64,000 bases of DNA from Ectobius pallidus. Lineage: Eukaryota > Arthropoda > Insecta > Blattodea > Ectobiidae. Both the position numbers and the translations under genes were made by a program. The stretch is taken from assembly GCA_964059195.1 (NCBI GenBank), contig CAXKWD010000008.1:43701502-43765501 (forward strand), given 5' to 3'. The notes beneath the pieces are model-generated. The model saw only the letters and a program-made list of their open reading frames with translations. It ran no database searches and was not told the DNA's origin. The number at the start of each line of letters is the position of its first letter. The stretch's first letter is position 1. Shown piece by piece: positions 32,888 through 44,330 of this stretch.

Positions 32888-35299
32888 TAATTACTTTTAA
32901 AAAGTGACTTTCCCAACTTTGTCTTAGAATACAGATGTTGATGTGAATGCCTATCCATAGTTCTCAAACAAACAGATCAATTGTTTAACAATAGACAGTG
33001 CCAAAAATCCAATATTGGAGCTTTGAAATTTGAGCAATATGGTTGCCACATGTAAAATAAGCTTTTCAAGAAATAGTGGGCTTGATTATGTAGGAATACT
33101 TTTTATAAGATTAAAGGAAAAGTCCCGTCTAGCAAAAAGAGGTTTGCAGCATTCTGTCTATTGTTGCAGTTTCAAATTGTGTTTTTGTGTAAACATTATT
33201 GTTTTTTATTGTGTTTTCATCGCTGAGGAGTGATAAGATTTAAAAAAATATTATTCCATTGGTTTCCCAACAGAAATATATCACTTGAGCATTATAAGCA
33301 TGGCTGATAAAATTGAAAGAGAAAATTGACTGAACTATCAGTATAGTTACAAAAATAGCTAACTACAAAAACTATGCAAATTGTTAAAAAAAGTGCTGTG
33401 CCATTGCTTCTTTCACATGGGAAATCTGAAACACCGCCAATGAAGAGAAGGAAACCATTATATTTATGGAATAAGGAAATATCAGAGTTGCTGCAATATT
33501 CAATGTGTATTGCATTAGTATCTGAAAATGTACAGATCATGAATGAGGAATCCAATATTTATTATGAAAATTCAGTCCCAAAGAGCCTAGGCATTCAATG
33601 TAAATCTGTAAATGTAACTTACACTAACACTTTTTAAAGATTCAGTAAACTGTTCTCTTAGAAATTTTAGCACTTCAGATATTTCTGGTACTGAAACAGA
33701 TGATTCAGAATCTGAAAGTGACTCTTCAGCAAATAGTTCAGTATATCTTTCTTCCTTTTTTTATCTTTGTTATTCAAATTTTGAAAGGAGTGTGGCAAGT
33801 CTGTAACTTCATTGCCTCATACAGCAAAAGGGTCACTACTGATTATTTATTAGAGCAGTGAGGTAAAACAACCATGTTTATTTTTGATATTCTCAACTCT
33901 TCACCAATAAGTACTCGATGGGTAACACTGGAGGAACAGCTATTTATACTACAGGTTCATGTTTCACAAAATCTGGCACATTCTGAAAATCCAAGCATTT
34001 TAGTAAATCCACATTTTAGAATCTAGTGAAACAATTTGTTGTATTTGAAAAATAAAATGCCTTCATAAAATGAAAGAAACCAACATATTCGTTCGGAAAA
34101 TCATAAAGCTCGGGTCAGTGATGATGACCAGTAGCCTACCCCTGAATTATCTGAAAAGAATGTGACATACTTAATTATGGATGTGAATTATGAAAAAAAT
34201 ATAGATTTCTTTGTTCAAGTGACCATGTATACGGCAGATATTGAAAAAGCCGCATACAGTAGGTACATTATAAAAACTCATATCTTGGGGTTCAATAGGA
34301 ACATCTCACACAATATTCCATATTTTCGTTTGTTCTGTAACTCAATAAATCATTGCCATTTCCCTTTCGTCTAGTATTATTTCGCCAGTAATGTGGTGCA
34401 TCCCTATAAAGGAGCATTGTAGACATTAACAAAATTAAAACCACAAACACTTTTTTGTGCAAGTTGAAACAGCACTCATTACCATGGTAATAGCAACAGT
34501 CAAGCTACTTTGCTACTATCACTGGCTTGTCGCACAAGACATCATAGCAACACTTTAATTAACCCATACTGCACGTAAAATTTGACGAAGTTTCAGTCGC
34601 ACCATTCATTTCTGAATTTAAAACTTTATATGATGAAATTAAACAAATTTAAAAATAAAAAAAACACTTTTTTTAAGTTTATCTTTTCTTTAAAGTAGCC
34701 TTTAAACTCATACGCCTAAAAAAAGGACAAACCCATAGCTATTATTAAAAGTCCTATATGTAGGACTTATTGACAGATATAACACAATAGTTAAAGCTTT
34801 TTCATACAACTTGCTCTCACTGTGACACACATTGGGTGTTGCCTACTAGGATGGGTAAAAAAAAATCAATAATTTTTATGAACTGTTTTAGTGTGGAAAA
34901 CTTGCTTCCTACAATAAGAAGAAAAACAATGTAAATAATTAAACATTAGCTTATATTTTTCCTTTGTGCATCACACTAGGAGTTTATAAAAATTTATGAA
35001 ATTGAACAGTTTTTGTAAGTTTTTTAATATTACTTAATATTCTACGATCAATATGCTTTATTTGTTATGTTTATATACGGTAGCTAGCTGCATATAGGTA
35101 GATATCAGTTGATTCGCAGTAGCAAGCTTACATCATGTGTAGGCAAGCTTCTGCTCCCGCTAGAGGCTAGCGTGTTGTTAGTGTATTTAGCTGTGTGAAA
35201 TGTATGGAACTTATTGATGTGAAGTGTCTTATTTGTGTTACTTTAGCACCAATATGTTAACAAAGCATGTCATTGTAAAATATTGAAATAGAGGTAAAA
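32888..35299. other. Mostly unrecognised sequence with one unexplained frame
   Basis: The frame at 33374-33637 (plus) reads KKSAVPLLLSHGKSETPPMK and then LYLWNKEISELLQYS. Beyond its stop, an acidic serine-rich segment (SGTETDDSESESDSSAN) occurs in another frame near 33690. This could be the remains of a transposase or host exon, but I recognise no domain. The rest is AT-rich with no supported gene. Confidence 0.35.
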
Positions 35300-35760
35300 T
35301 TAATGGTGACATATCACAGATTTCCTACAAAAAAAATGTTTGGGATGGATGGCTCCATTTGTGTAGGAAAACAAACTCATTTAGGCCAGAGAACAGTTGT
35401 GTATTATATGATCACTTTGGCAATAAGGAATATGTGCATGACTTATGATCTGAACTTCAAGGTTTACCGCCATAACTAAAATTAAAAAGAAAAATCCGAA
35501 CTAACTATGGTTGTGTGTTAGTTATGAAAGACTCCCTGTTAGAAGTGTTGAAACAGAGAAAAAGAAACTTGTCTATCAATTGTCATAGGAGCCATTCCTT
35601 ACAAACGAGCAATGTAAGTGTACAGAAGTACTGTCTGATTGTGGCATTGTTGTGCCTGCATTATCAAATACAAGTGTTACAAAACCATTAAGAACAAAAT
35701 TGCAAAATACTGAGCAAAGGAAGTTTGACTTGAAAATAAAATATTTTTACTAGAGAATGA
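35300..35760 (+). pseudogene. THAP-domain relic, possibly a P-element-like transposase
   Basis: Two frames together give VTYHRFPTKK, then VWDGWLHLCRKTNSFRPENS, then DHFGNKEYVHDL and a SELQGLPP end. This matches the THAP zinc-finger pattern (HRFP, W, a P-S segment, and an H-F with following hydrophobics). The opening cysteines are not clear. Further on, KPLRTKLQNTEQRKFDLKIK in yet another frame looks like the coiled coil that follows THAP in P-type transposases and THAP proteins. Many stops make it inactive. Confidence 0.5.
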
Positions 35761-36814
35761 ATTAAGGGGTTTGAGAGAACGATGTAGGCTACTATGATGA
35801 AAATATATTTTCTGAGTTTGAGCATCAACTAACAATCCAGGGTGCCAGTACAAGCAGGAAATCGGGCAAATATGATATTGCTAAAGTTATTTGCACTTTC
35901 AAAATTATTTTGCAATTTAGGTTGCTATCATCTCGCTCTGGGCTTGAATAAAGAAAATGATAATTCAATATGTAAGTTTATGTTCACAGAAATTAAACAA
36001 AATAATTTCAACAATTTTGCAGCCTCATTCATTCATGGAACATTGCTCTCCATTTTACAACGATGTGGATTAACCCTTTTACCAGGTATGTCTTCAATTG
36101 GATTTTTAGTAATTAAATGCTGGGGACAGAAACTACCTTGCCCTCCTCAAAGTCAGCCCCTGTGAGCATAAAACATGGATGAGAAAGAAAGAAAAAAAAA
36201 ATTATTTCTTATGATGAAATGAATGTCGACAGAATGTTATGATCCTAAGTTGATAGAGTATGGATATGTAGGATATATGGTAATTTTGATTGGTTAAATG
36301 CATTTCGAGGGAAAATTTGACTGGTCCATGTATTAAATATCTCCTTATGGTTTAGAGTTTTTATTAATTTATTTTTATTCTTATGGTGGGACTCTTTAGA
36401 AGTGTGAGAATGTTATGCAACCTCTAATGAGCTTATTGAAGAGAAAAAACGATGATATTCATCCATACGTATTAAAGAATTATGCTAGAACTATCATTCA
36501 TTAGAATTAAAGCACTCGTTTGAAAACCGAAATTATCAGATGAGTCTCAAAAAAATAAGGAAGATGAAGAAAACTGTCCTTTTATTAAGTAGCCTAAGTA
36601 TGGTTATGGTTCCTTTCCTATATTATTTTACTAATATAATTTTTAATTTCTATCAAAATTAGCATTAAAATATATCGTTACATTGGTATACTTAGCCATT
36701 ACTTCAGTATAAATGATACGGCGCGGCCCCACTAGTTGCCTACGTGTGACATCACAGGGAGAGGAGAGCTGCCCATGATATCTACCTGTATACAGCTATC
36801 TTGGTTTATATTAT
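35761..36814. other. No feature recognised
   Basis: A 107-codon frame at 35842-36165 follows the THAP relic and may be degraded sequence of the same element. The remainder is AT-rich without repeat ends. Confidence 0.35.
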
Positions 36815-36887
36815 GGTTCAATAATATATAATCAATAAGAATATTCGTCTTCACACATATTTTTTGTGAGTAAAAACTTACCAAAAG

Positions 36888-36925
36888 GACGATCGTTTCG
36901 ATGAGAGACTTCTCACCATTATCAG
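36888..36925 (-). ncRNA. Second hammerhead core, one core base changed
   Basis: Mirror copy of 37149-37186 on the minus strand. Stem II, GAAA, stem III and GTC are retained, but the core reads CTGATAA instead of CTGATGA, which would be expected to abolish or strongly reduce cleavage. Confidence 0.55.
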
Positions 36926-37148
36926 CTGTTCTCAACTGTCGTGTTTTCATCTTTATCCACCAGATGTCCTCCATGTAGTAGAAATTTAGAAATGAGGTCA
37001 TTGTCCTTTGGGAAGTCAAAATTCATAAGTCTGTCTCTATTTTTCTAAGTCTGTCTCTATTTTTCCATTTCTACTTTTCTATTTTTCTATTTCTACTACA
37101 TGGAGGACATCTGGTGGATAAAGAAGAAAACACGACAGTTGAGAACAG

Positions 37149-37186
37149 CTGATGATGGTGAGAAGTCTCTCATCGAAACGATCGTC
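37149..37186 (+). ncRNA. Candidate hammerhead ribozyme core
   Basis: CTGATGA at 37149-37155 is followed by a seven-pair stem II (37157-37163 with 37168-37174, one G-U pair, loop AGTC), GAAA at 37175-37178, a two-pair stem III (CG with CG around AT), and the cleavage triplet GTC at 37184-37186. All conserved core bases are present. Stem I is only partly complementary. Very short stem III is known for hammerheads of Penelope-like elements and retrozymes, which may work as dimers. Confidence 0.65.
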
Positions 37187-37255
37187 CTTTTGGTAAGTTA
37201 TTATTTACAGAAAATGTGTGAAGACGAATATTCTTATTGATTATATATAATATAC

Positions 37256-38406
37256 ACTTCACAATGTTTTCCCCATTAATTTAATCAAATGGTTCAATAA
37301 ATTTAACATAATTAATCATTTAATGTTTTCCATTTGTTTAACGTGTTAAAAAAGGGGAATTTTCACAAGTTTCATTGTGCAGTTCTTCACCAGTTTTGTC
37401 ACAACAAATAATGTAATAATGACGAGGAGGTGGCAACACATCAAGTTTTACCCACACCTAAATAGGAGGCAAGCTCTCCGCACTATACCGGTTCGAAAAA
37501 ATATATTGATATTTCGTCCCACCCTAAGATACACACTGATCAAGTACTGGATGATCACCAGAAAATGTTACACTGTGAAAACAGAAATGTGATTTGTGAT
37601 ATGATAGTTTTATACATCACAGTATTTCGTAAGTATAGAAAATTACTGAGGTACAAAATGACCTTCGACAAATGTTTCTTGAAGACGAATTCATGACCAG
37701 TGCAGGATATCTGGAAGTTTATTCATTTAAACAAGAAACTGAAACACAAGAAGACAATAATTAAAAACATAGCCTGAGACACATTAGTAACACAAAAACA
37801 GTTGGTGAACAAACAAGCTCTTGAAAAAAGCAACAGAAACAATTTCAGGTTTGTATCAATTGAATCTGAAAAACAATATTTTATTAAGGAACATTTAATC
37901 ACTTATCAGCTTGGTATATTGATACCAAGATAAATATTTTTAAATTTTTTAAGCCTAACTTAACTTTGGTCAATGTATTAACTGTTGGAACTCCTAAGGG
38001 ACTCTGCACATGGAGCTTCTGGTGGTCACCACAAGCTGCAAGAAGGGTTGTGTAAGGAATTTAAATGAACTTTCTGCACAGTCAGATGCTGAGGGAGTAT
38101 CTCCTTCTCACTACTTGTGGTCACCACAAATCACTCATTTTGGTCCTTAAATGTATTGTGTACCATTACGCAAAATCTAATAGCTAATAACAGAAATAAC
38201 AACTGATGAAGTTCATTCAAAGCTATTATATCTTCTGGATGTTTTGGAGGTAAACTTTTCTACTACTTCATTGTTGTCAAATCAAATCAACAAGCTTATG
38301 AAACATCTAAACTGACAACATGTAATTCACGGATATGAGATAGGAGATAGGAATATTCTGCTATAATCAGAAAAAAAAACCCATGCTTTATATATATGTG
38401 TGTTTA

Positions 38407-38451
<45 letters not shown>

Positions 38452-38570
38452 GAGACTGTTACTTCCCGGAAATATTACTTAGGTGCCAATCAGTCAATAC
38501 TGATAAATTAAAACAGTCTCTCCCAGGCTATTATTCAGCGGTAGTGGAAATGTAGGAACACGGGTTCTAC
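37256..38570. other. No gene recognised; contains a TA microsatellite
   Basis: An AT-rich stretch includes a TA run at about 38409-38447. A 71-codon frame at 37377-37592 has no recognised motif. Confidence 0.5.
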
Positions 38571-38847
38571 CAGTGGCGTAGCTTGACATTGTGTTATGGG
38601 TAAACTGTGTATTAAAAATTAAATTTATAATGATTGTTTAAATGACACACGAATTCTCAAGTATTAATAGCGGTTTAAATAACGAGACAACGGGAATGTT
38701 TGCGCATCTATTCGATTTCATATATTCCTACAACTATATAGAACATTAGGCCTACTACCAGTATTATCATTATTTAGATTTTATATTCCTTCAACACTCC
38801 AGCTTTTTCCCCGCCAAATAGCAAATACAATATTTATGGTTGTAACT

Positions 38848-40216
38848 TAGGGTTGCCACCTTTTGGTAAGGCTAAGGAGGGACACTTATCGAATATATGC
38901 AGATCGCCGATCTTCATACCTAAATTTGTACACGGAACAATTTATTAATAACTGAAAGACGGAATATATTACAAAGCCAAAACTGAATAGGCTATGTAAC
39001 AGTAACACTAATTAGAATAGAAAAGAAAAGATTAGCAAAACAATAAAATAAAAAAAAACCTGGGCAAATTCATTATTTGAAGTTGTATTTCTTATTTGAT
39101 TTGGCAGCTTCTAATAGTTGCTTGTTCTGTTTCACCCTCACTAAATAATCTTTGCAGGTATCTGTAACATTTGTAGAAATGATTTCACTCTTTATGAGGT
39201 CAGCTGAGCACCTATTTCTGGATTCTGTCCATTTTAGATTCAAGAGAGAGAACACTCTTTCCACAAAGGCATTGCTACCAGGAATGCTTAGAACAAAGCA
39301 TTTGAGATTGTTCTTTACCAATCTCCTGAATAATTTTCTTCCATTTCATACTCATACTTAGTCTCTCCTTCTGTATAGTTCACTTTAGTAGCATTTATCA
39401 TATCTGAACTAAAGCAGAATTCCTCATATAGGCCTAACTCATCCAAATTAACATCAGATTCTACATTATGTGCCTTCACAGAGTCTTTGAGATGTTTGAA
39501 AGATAGTGAACTCTTAAGATTCAAGTTCTTCAGTGTTCCATAAGATTGTTTTCTGTGAAGTCAAATACTTTCTCTAAGGAACTTAGGCCTAAAGCTTTCT
39601 CATAGAATTTAAAAAATAATGTACACTCATAGACATGTTTCGAAAAAATTATGAACATTGGCAATCCAGACTCTGACTAGATAATGGCTTACCACTAGGT
39701 TTAGGAATAACAGGATAAATATTTAATTAGTTCCTACTCAACGAACGACACATAAAACACACAGAGAACGTGGATTCAAATTACAACTGATAACACTACA
39801 CACGTCTTGCCGTGCTATAATTCCAGAAGGAGCTGTACTTGGCAAATCAGTGCAGAGTGTCATATGATCTGTTTTCGGTACTTCCCCGTCGGATCACCAG
39901 TTAATGGCTCGCACGCTGGTTGTACAGATCACGGACATACCCCAAGATTGCCCGCGCGACTTATACAAATAAATTGCAAAGAATAACATCATGGGCGGTG
40001 ATTTCAATGCTGCCAACACAATGGTACGACATCGATATCTTGACCATGAGACGAAATTCACAAAAGACGCCACCAAGAATTGCTGTCTCATATTTTGTTT
40101 TGGAATAATTTGGCGTCCCGCAATATAATGCGTCCCTCTTAGGCATAATTCGGGACGCTGAAAATGTCCTTAAAATGCGGGATGTCCCGCCTAATTCGGG
40201 ACAGGTGGCAACCCTA
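38848..40216. mobile_element. Inner hAT element with transposase remnant, 1.37 kb
   Basis: The ends TAGGGTTGCCACC and GGTGGCAACCCTA are perfect inverted repeats. The 8-bp duplication TTGTAACT lies at 38840-38847 and 40217-40224. GGGACA and TGTCCC phrases follow inside both ends. It is nested in the outer hAT element, so it arrived later. It carries the C-terminal part of a transposase on the minus strand and is internally deleted relative to an autonomous hAT. Confidence 0.94.
39073..39610 (-). pseudogene. hAT transposase C-terminal fragment
   Basis: The final 82 codons (39321-39073) contain LSIPGSNAFVERVFSLLNLK and TESRNRCSADLIKSEI. This is the hAT dimerisation domain, which in full transposases follows the split catalytic core and mediates oligomerisation. 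The upstream frame (39524-39315, SFKHLKDSVKAHNV to EENYSGDW) and a further piece (EKALGLSSLEKVFDF near 39600) are joined through frameshifts. The N-terminal zinc finger and the catalytic residues are absent. Confidence 0.87.
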
Positions 40217-41077
40217 TTGTAACTACAAGTTAAACAATCAAATTTACTGTACCACGATGTTTGAAATGTTAGGTTATTTTCATGTAAGAAAGTGTCAAGC
40301 TCGGGAGTTGGTAATTTACCTTAATTTCACACGTTTTTTCATAAGACAGAACCGAAAACGGAGTTTTTAATAAGTGATCGGTGGAATTGTCCTTGCAACA
40401 CTTAAAAATAATCAAACACACAGTTTAGGTCAGCAATGAGAAGGTAATGTTTATGTTACCCCGGTTTCAAGCTAGCAGTTATCCGAGGGATGAGACTACG
40501 ACACCGAAAAATCTTTCTAGTCCCTGCGGCGGTGCCTTATGTCGCTCTTGCGCAAGGAATTCGCCTGTCTTCTCTCAACGAGCAGGTTAACATTTAGAGG
40601 GAAAAGTCATATAACTCGCACTTGAATGAGACTGTAACTTGGCCGACCACTATCCAGTCTCAGCTCGCCTCGGCTGCCGCATCACGAGATTTCGAGCCTG
40701 CCTAAGCACATGGCAACGCAAGTTGACGCATAATAACAGTAGGAAGTGGGGTATGCAGCAGCGAAAAATATTTTAATGATAGTACTCATGGGTTTATAAT
40801 GATAAATAACTTGGTTGACGATGCTTTTATTTCTTTCTTTATGATTCCACTTTTCTGAGCAATTTATTTAGGTAGACTCAGTCTCAAAGTCTACCCTCAC
40901 GCTACGCCACTGGGTTCTACACTACAGAGCTTAAGACTCATCCAGGGGTAAACCAGATTCCCAGATTTAAGACTATTTATTTCACACTAATTAATTTAAC
41001 ACGTGGGCATTGCTCGCCACACAACATTACACTGTTACTTATTATTTCCTACTTCTTTCAATATTTTCAATCCTTAA

Positions 41078-42819
41078 GGCTAGGGTCACACGGGCATGTT
41101 TTCATGCTGTGGTTCTGCATGAAAACACACAAATTATATGGATCACGTTGATGATTGTGAGACAGACCACAGGAGCAGGCTCTCCAGGAAATGGGGAGTC
41201 ATTCAGCTGCATCTTCAAGGTGCATTCAAGAGAATGGGCCGGGGTCCATTTATTAGCTGGTTTTCATGCTGACTAGAGTGGCCACACTTGCATTCTGTCA
41301 CACAGCTTCAATATCTGGCAGTTGAGTTCACCATCTCTTATTAAATAAAAATGGATTATTTAGATCAGACCTGTCCAACTGTCTGCACATATTATTGAGG
41401 TCCATAGAACAAAAAAGAAGAAAACTGTTTAAATACTTTAGTATTAAGCTGAATAAGTGCACATTATTTAGGCATAAGTTACAAATTTAGAAAAATATGT
41501 TTTTCAGCTTGACAAGAGTTATCAAATAAAATAGATGTAACTTTTTTTTGTTACTGAATTAATTATTCAAGAATTTTATTCAAGATTTCGTGATAGTTTC
41601 AACTTGAACTATGTGATTTTCAAATTGATTCAATTCTTCAAAACCAGAACACAAATTGAAATAACTTTTTCAGATATAACATGACTTTTTCAGAGTTCTC
41701 TGAGATAAAAAGTTTCTACATTTGAGCAGTTTTGATCTTCAGATCATGAGTAAATGTTTGGAAGCACATACCTTTGTGAATCTGCATTTAATAAGAAATA
41801 AGTAGATAAACACACAGTTAGTAGACTTGCTTAAGTAACTGTTCTCTGATATACTTGCTGAGATTTGGAACTAATAATTTCGTAGATCGGCTGATTTTTC
41901 TCTGGATAAACTGTATTATACACCGGTACAATTATTTTCATCAAAAACTGGTGTGATGAAAGCTATATTTTGTAAAAACAAACTTCTTCTGTTTAATTGT
42001 CATACTATTTTAACATTGTTTATTACATTTACGAAAAAATCCGTGATGACTCTATTAGTCTTCATTGATCATATATTTTCTAAGTGATAAGTCAAATTGT
42101 TAAGTCAGTATGAATCATAATTAAGTAATTTGGTGTGGCCCTCAACGTGATTTGTGTAAGTAAATTTGGCACCCAATTCCTCTAAAGTTGGACAGGCCTG
42201 ATTTAGATAGTGAATTTATTATTATTTTGGAAGTTCAGAAACATCTTTGTTTGTACGTAAAGAGGATCATGATTTGAAAAACCTGGGCATGTAGCTTAAT
42301 ATGGGATAGATCCAGTATTTTCTCTGAAGCCGATGAACAAGTAATGGAGCGGGTAGTGCAACTACTATATTACAAGTTAATGAGATGTCCATCATTTGGG
42401 CACACACAAAATTTGCCGGAATGCTGGTTGAAATGAACAGACTGGTTTGTTTTCACTAAAAATCTCAGCGTGAAAACAAGCTCCTAAGGCCATTGTAAAG
42501 CATACTTCAGGGTAGGAACATAGTATTGGGAGACACAGTACACTACAGAGTTGCCGGCTATTCAGATCTGTCAATTCTGCTTTCTTTACCCCTACAGTCA
42601 CATCTTTACAAACTGGCAACTGGTTGTCAGGAAGATTGCCGGATCTCCACCTTCCTTGTCTACAGAATGAAAGGCAGTGAGACAGCGGTTTTGTGTTGCA
42701 ACGTTGAGGAGCAGGTACTATTCCTTCACTATGGTTCTACCCTGAACTGAAGTGTAGATATTTTGGTTGTGTTTTCATGCAGAACCACAGCATAAAAACA
42801 CACCCATGTGGCCCTAGCC
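41078..42819. mobile_element. PIF/Harbinger-like element, 1.74 kb, with a hAT insertion
   Basis: TIRs of about 50 bp start GGCTAGGGTCACACGGG at the left and GGCTAGGGCCACATGGG at the right, and share ATGCTGTGGTTCTGCATGAA. The 3-bp duplication is TAA (41075-41077 and 42820-42822). No DDE transposase or Myb-like frame is visible. After subtracting the nested hAT element the body is about 900 bp, so this is a non-autonomous member. Confidence 0.85.
41366..42200. mobile_element. hAT-type element nested in the PIF-like element, 835 bp
   Basis: The ends CAGACCTGTCCAACT and AGTTGGACAGGCCTG are inverted repeats with the 8-bp duplication ATTTAGAT (41358-41365 and 42201-42208). No transposase is visible; the interior is AT-rich. 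Confidence 0.93.
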
Positions 42820-42866
42820 TAACAGCTAATCAATGAGATATGTTACTACAATATGATTTTCCAATC

Positions 42867-43346
42867 AGTAGTGTGGTTTTGCCGATGATGTCAGAGGTGG
42901 GTCTGGAGGGGAAGTGATGACGTAAGCAGAGGGGAAGGTGGGACCAGTGGTGGCACGGAAGGGGAAGTGATGACATAATAGTGGGCGTGGTTATGACATC
43001 ACATGATTTAAAATGATGCTTCCGGTTCCTATTACAAATGGCGGACCAAGCACGAAATTCAAATTTGTAAATTCAAAATGGGGCTCAATTTAAAATTAGA
43101 TAATGGGAGAAGGCGGCCATTTGTAATAGGAACCAGAAACGTCATCATTTTGAATCATGTGATGTCATAACCACGCCCACTATTACATCATTACATCATC
43201 ACACCACTATTACATCACATCATCATGCCACCACTGGTCCCACCTTCCCCTATGCTTACATCATCAATTCCCCTTCTGCTCATCTGCTTACATCATCACT
43301 TCCCCTCTGGACCCACCTCTGACGTCATCGGCAAAACCACACTACT
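42867..43346. mobile_element. 480-bp non-coding element with Polinton-like ends
   Basis: The left end AGTAGTGTGGTTTTGCCGAT is mirrored at the right, and similarity runs inward for well over 100 bp (TCAGAGGTGGGTC, GGGGAAGTGATGA, GTGGGCGTGGTTATGACATC). The flanks carry a 6-bp duplication CCAATC (42861-42866 and 43347-43352). Six-base duplications and ends beginning AG are known for Maverick/Polinton elements. The centre repeats GGTTCCTATTACAAATGGCG-type modules shared with 24590-24840. The whole unit is nearly a palindrome with no frame, so it would depend on enzymes supplied elsewhere. Confidence 0.85.
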
Positions 43347-43352
43347 CCAATC

Positions 43353-43730
43353 AATTTAATAAACAAATATTTTAGTAGTATCATTCATATTGTTTTGTTG
43401 TCCAGTATAAAAGGCAAGGACAAGTCAAAAATAGGGGAGCACAAAATTCAGACCCAAATACTTAGCAATATCTGCTAATATCTCAACAGTGAAAAGGTTT
43501 AAACAACCCACTTTATACTCTTCATAATTTACCTCCTGCTATTTAACCAGAGATAACTCTCCATATTTTCATACCTCTGATGAAAAGTGTTGCAAGATCT
43601 GAGTTCAGTTCAATATTGGGAATCTTTGAATTTGTTTCTTTAAGATGTGTTTTTAACAATTCAATTACCGTGCACCAGTTTTGACATAATTATTTGTATC
43701 ATTAATAAGATCTATAACAGTCATACAAAC
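43353..43730. other. No feature recognised
   Basis: AT-rich sequence downstream, in minus-strand sense, of the putative exon, and a possible intron by position only. Confidence 0.4.
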
Positions 43731-43920
43731 CTATATGGATATCCGTGAGTCTTGGATCGGAATATAGATAGAATGAAGCTAAAGAAAACAGCCACTAGTA
43801 CCAATCCAACAATTGCCAATATTCTGCGCTTTTTTACATCACCTTTATGTGAGGCTGCTTCTGTTATCAGAATCATGCCAAGAACTACTGCTGCATCTGA
43901 TTCTTCGTTAAGGATGGTAT
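43731..43920 (-). CDS. Putative internal exon encoding a membrane-spanning segment
   Basis: On the minus strand a 190-bp open segment is bounded by an acceptor-like TCTTAAACTTATCAAG and a donor-like CATATAG|GTTTGT. It reads [20 protein letters not shown], then [12 protein letters not shown], then a hydrophobic helix [20 protein letters not shown] followed by [12 protein letters not shown] charged KKRR before a 20-residue hydrophobic stretch suggests a transmembrane segment with a cytosolic basic flank. It has no ATG start and resembles no transposon protein, so it may be the only host-gene piece here. I do not recognise the family, and neighbouring exons were not found within the window. Confidence 0.45.
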
Positions 43921-44330
43921 CTTGATAAGTTTAAGATAGGCAAAATTAACATAAGTTAACATAAATTAACTCCATCTCTTCACAGCATTCATAAAATATA
44001 ATCAATTCCTCAATCCAATTAATACAATAATATCAAATTCCAAATGTCAATACCTTGTATTCCCCTTTGCTATAATGAACACCTTATAACTAAAACTCAT
44101 TAATATTAAGAGCAATCTGGAATATCGGTAGGCCCATCATAAATTTTTATGGGAAATATAACTAATCAAGTATGTAATATATAAACCAATTTAAACATAT
44201 TTTTAACCTATTTCACTTAACACTCTACTAAAGAGCACTTTTGCTTTGGTTCGAAGCATCATTAGTTTGGACCGATTTGCAGCTCCAACTGTCCTTTGCT
44301 ATTTTATGATATTGAATGCAAAAGCGGCAT
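43921..44330. other. No feature recognised
   Basis: AT-rich; possibly intron if 43731-43920 is an exon. Confidence 0.4.

Larger units (their letters stand above)
36815..37255. repeat. Inverted repeat with ~170-bp arms and hammerhead motifs
   Basis: The arms 36819-36990 and 37082-37252 are near-perfect reverse complements, including ATGGAGGACATCTGGTGG and GAATATTCTTATTGATTATA. They are separated by about 90 bp of TTTCTATTTTTC-like sequence. Each arm contains a hammerhead-type core in outward sense. The arrangement resembles paired inverted terminal segments of Penelope-like elements, but no coding part is attached. Confidence 0.8.
38571..40912. mobile_element. Outer hAT element, 2.34 kb with insertion
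   Basis: The left end CAGTGGCGTAGCTTG and the right end GCTACGCCACTG are inverted repeats bounded by the 8-bp duplication GGTTCTAC (38563-38570 and 40913-40920). A second hAT element occupies 38848-40216. Without it about 970 bp remain, with no transposase frame, so the outer element is a non-autonomous hAT member. Confidence 0.92.

Noticed and set aside
37980..38140. GTGGTCACCACAAG repeated near 38020 and 38110 as a possible element end pair
   Set aside because: Only a short self-complementary word; no extended inverted similarity and no flanking duplication.
41010..41276. 88-codon plus-strand frame
   Set aside because: Crosses the TIR and TSD of the PIF-like element, so it cannot be an ancestral gene.
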